Shown one piece after another: positions 56,308-57,060 of a DNA stretch of 57,060 nt; the first letter of the stretch is position 1; each line of letters begins with the position of its first letter. Both the position numbers and the translations under genes were made by a program. Where the stretch lies: IMG/VR virus record IMGVR_UViG_3300047359_000437, positions 1 to 57,060 of that record; one strand, 5' to 3'. The notes beneath the pieces were generated by a model that saw nothing but the letters and a program-made list of their open reading frames with translations, was not told where the DNA came from and did not search any database. This stretch comes from a virus.

Positions 56308-57060
56308 ATGTTGAAACTATTAAATTACTTAGCTCTAATTACATCTATTGTAATCGCTGGAATTGCTGCATACTTCTCAGTCATAGGTATGGCGACAATG
56401 TTCGCAGGTGCATATCTAGGAACAGTCGTAATGATGACTGCATTGGAATTTGGTAAACTTGTGACCGCTGCTTATCTTCACCTCGCATGGGAGAAGATGA
56501 ACTATCTAAAATGGTATTTACTAACTTCAGTTGTGGTACTCATGCTCATAACATCACTTGGTATATTTGGTTATCTATCTAAGGCGAACATTGAAGTGTC
56601 ACTAGTGGGTGATGGGAACAGTTTAGAACTATCCATACTGGACACTAGAATAGATGCAGAGAAAGGTAAGATAGAAAGATATCAAGATAGAGTTGCAAAC
56701 TTAGACCTAGTGTTATCCACTGGTAGACCACAAGATAGAAACTATATCAACAGACAACAGAAAGACGAAAGAAACCAAATTGCAGAAGATATAGATACAG
56801 CGATCGGCTTGATTACAGAATACACGGAGGACAAACTCCCGATTCAACGGAAACAACTTGAACAGAACTCAAAAATAGGGCCAATCAAGTATGTTGCAGA
56901 AGTTATATACGGTCAAGAGGAAAGTGTCAAGTATCTTGACAACGCAGTTAGGTGGGTGATTTTTGCACTTATTTTTGTGTTTGACCCACTTGCAGTGTTA
57001 CTTTTGGTCACTAGTGTTGCACTTATTGTTGATAAGAAACCTATACCAAAAAGAAAAACT
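56308..57060 (+). CDS. Membrane protein with coiled-coil loop (3' truncated by window edge)
   Basis: At least 251 residues, open to the end of the window. Three hydrophobic segments lie in the first 95 residues (about 5-32, 35-60 and 68-92), a charged helical domain with many Arg, Asp and Gln (about 95-205), then another membrane segment (about 213-240) with a basic end. The ATG follows the PAP2 stop by 2 nt. The plan membrane-helix-membrane is like that of some marine phage virion membrane proteins, but I cannot name it. Confidence 0.7.
   Translation, partial: MLKLLNYLALITSIVIAGIAAYFSVIGMATMFAGAYLGTVVMMTALEFGKLVTAAYLHLAWEKMNYLKWYLLTSVVVLMLITSLGIFGYLSKANIEVSLVGDGNSLELSILDTRIDAEKGKIERYQDRVANLDLVLSTGRPQDRNYINRQQKDERNQIAEDIDTAIGLITEYTEDKLPIQRKQLEQNSKIGPIKYVAEVIYGQEESVKYLDNAVRWVIFALIFVFDPLAVLLLVTSVALIVDKKPIPKRKT

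Overview
The window is a contiguous piece of a T4-like (Straboviridae-type) myovirus genome. Every gene I can support lies on the + strand. The base composition is visibly AT-rich and genes are packed with ATGA, TAATG or 1-20 nt overlaps. The T4 core set is unmistakable: gp21, gp22 and gp23 (head), UvsY, UvsW, UvsX, gp55 (late sigma), gp46/47, gp45/44/62 with RegA, gp43 and gp41. Hsp20, peptide deformylase, a CobS/MoxR-type ATPase, 2OG-Fe(II) oxygenases and DUF3310 are typical of marine T4-like phages. There are no photosynthesis genes, and there is a curli csgF/csgG locus, so I infer a phage of a marine heterotroph of the pelagiphage/OM43-phage kind rather than a cyanophage. No stretch over 300 bases lacks a gene.

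Layout. 1-3052: prohead protease end, scaffold and major capsid, closed by a strong terminator. 3100-13806: tail-tube-like protein, recombination genes (uvsY, uvsW, 47, 46), late sigma gp55, a run of five tiny membrane proteins, peptide deformylase and two oxygenases, then tRNA-Arg(TCT). 13940-18814: small genes plus a HExxH/VWA protein and its AAA+ partner, driven by three near-identical sigma70-type promoters. 18818-22693: DUF3310 protein and replisome accessory genes, with several micro-ORFs between gp44 and gp62. 22727-31576: an accessory block with membrane proteins, a radical SAM protein, csgF, csgG, two curlin-repeat proteins, a FecR-domain protein, an IscU scaffold and a CHASE2-class III nucleotide cyclase. 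31577-36936: Hsp20, peroxiredoxin, a DUF4338 (DruA-like) protein, a cytidylyltransferase overlapping an unusual tRNA-Gly(ACC), a glycosyltransferase and T4-type lysozyme. 36949-43938: DNA polymerase, two GT25-like proteins, a staphylococcal-type nuclease, UvsX and gp41. 43944-57060: a late virion block, including a ligase-like protein, a nucleotidyltransferase-kinase, an HNH-like protein, several proteins whose N-termini look like the T4 internal-protein capsid-targeting signal, an Ig-like decoration protein, tRNA-Thr(TGT), a PAP2 phosphatase and a truncated membrane protein.

How it works together. Early and middle genes carry TATAAT/TATACT -10 boxes; late genes carry TAAATA/TATAAATA, the motif expected for gp55. 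In many cases the box sits exactly where the transcription start would coincide with the ATG, and in six places the TAA stop of the upstream gene is the first half of the late box. The most novel-looking parts are this promoter geometry, the curli-FecR-IscU-cyclase accessory block, the VWA/HExxH-AAA+ module, and the late cluster of enzymes that may be packaged in the capsid and injected. All functions are read from motifs by eye; no database search was run.
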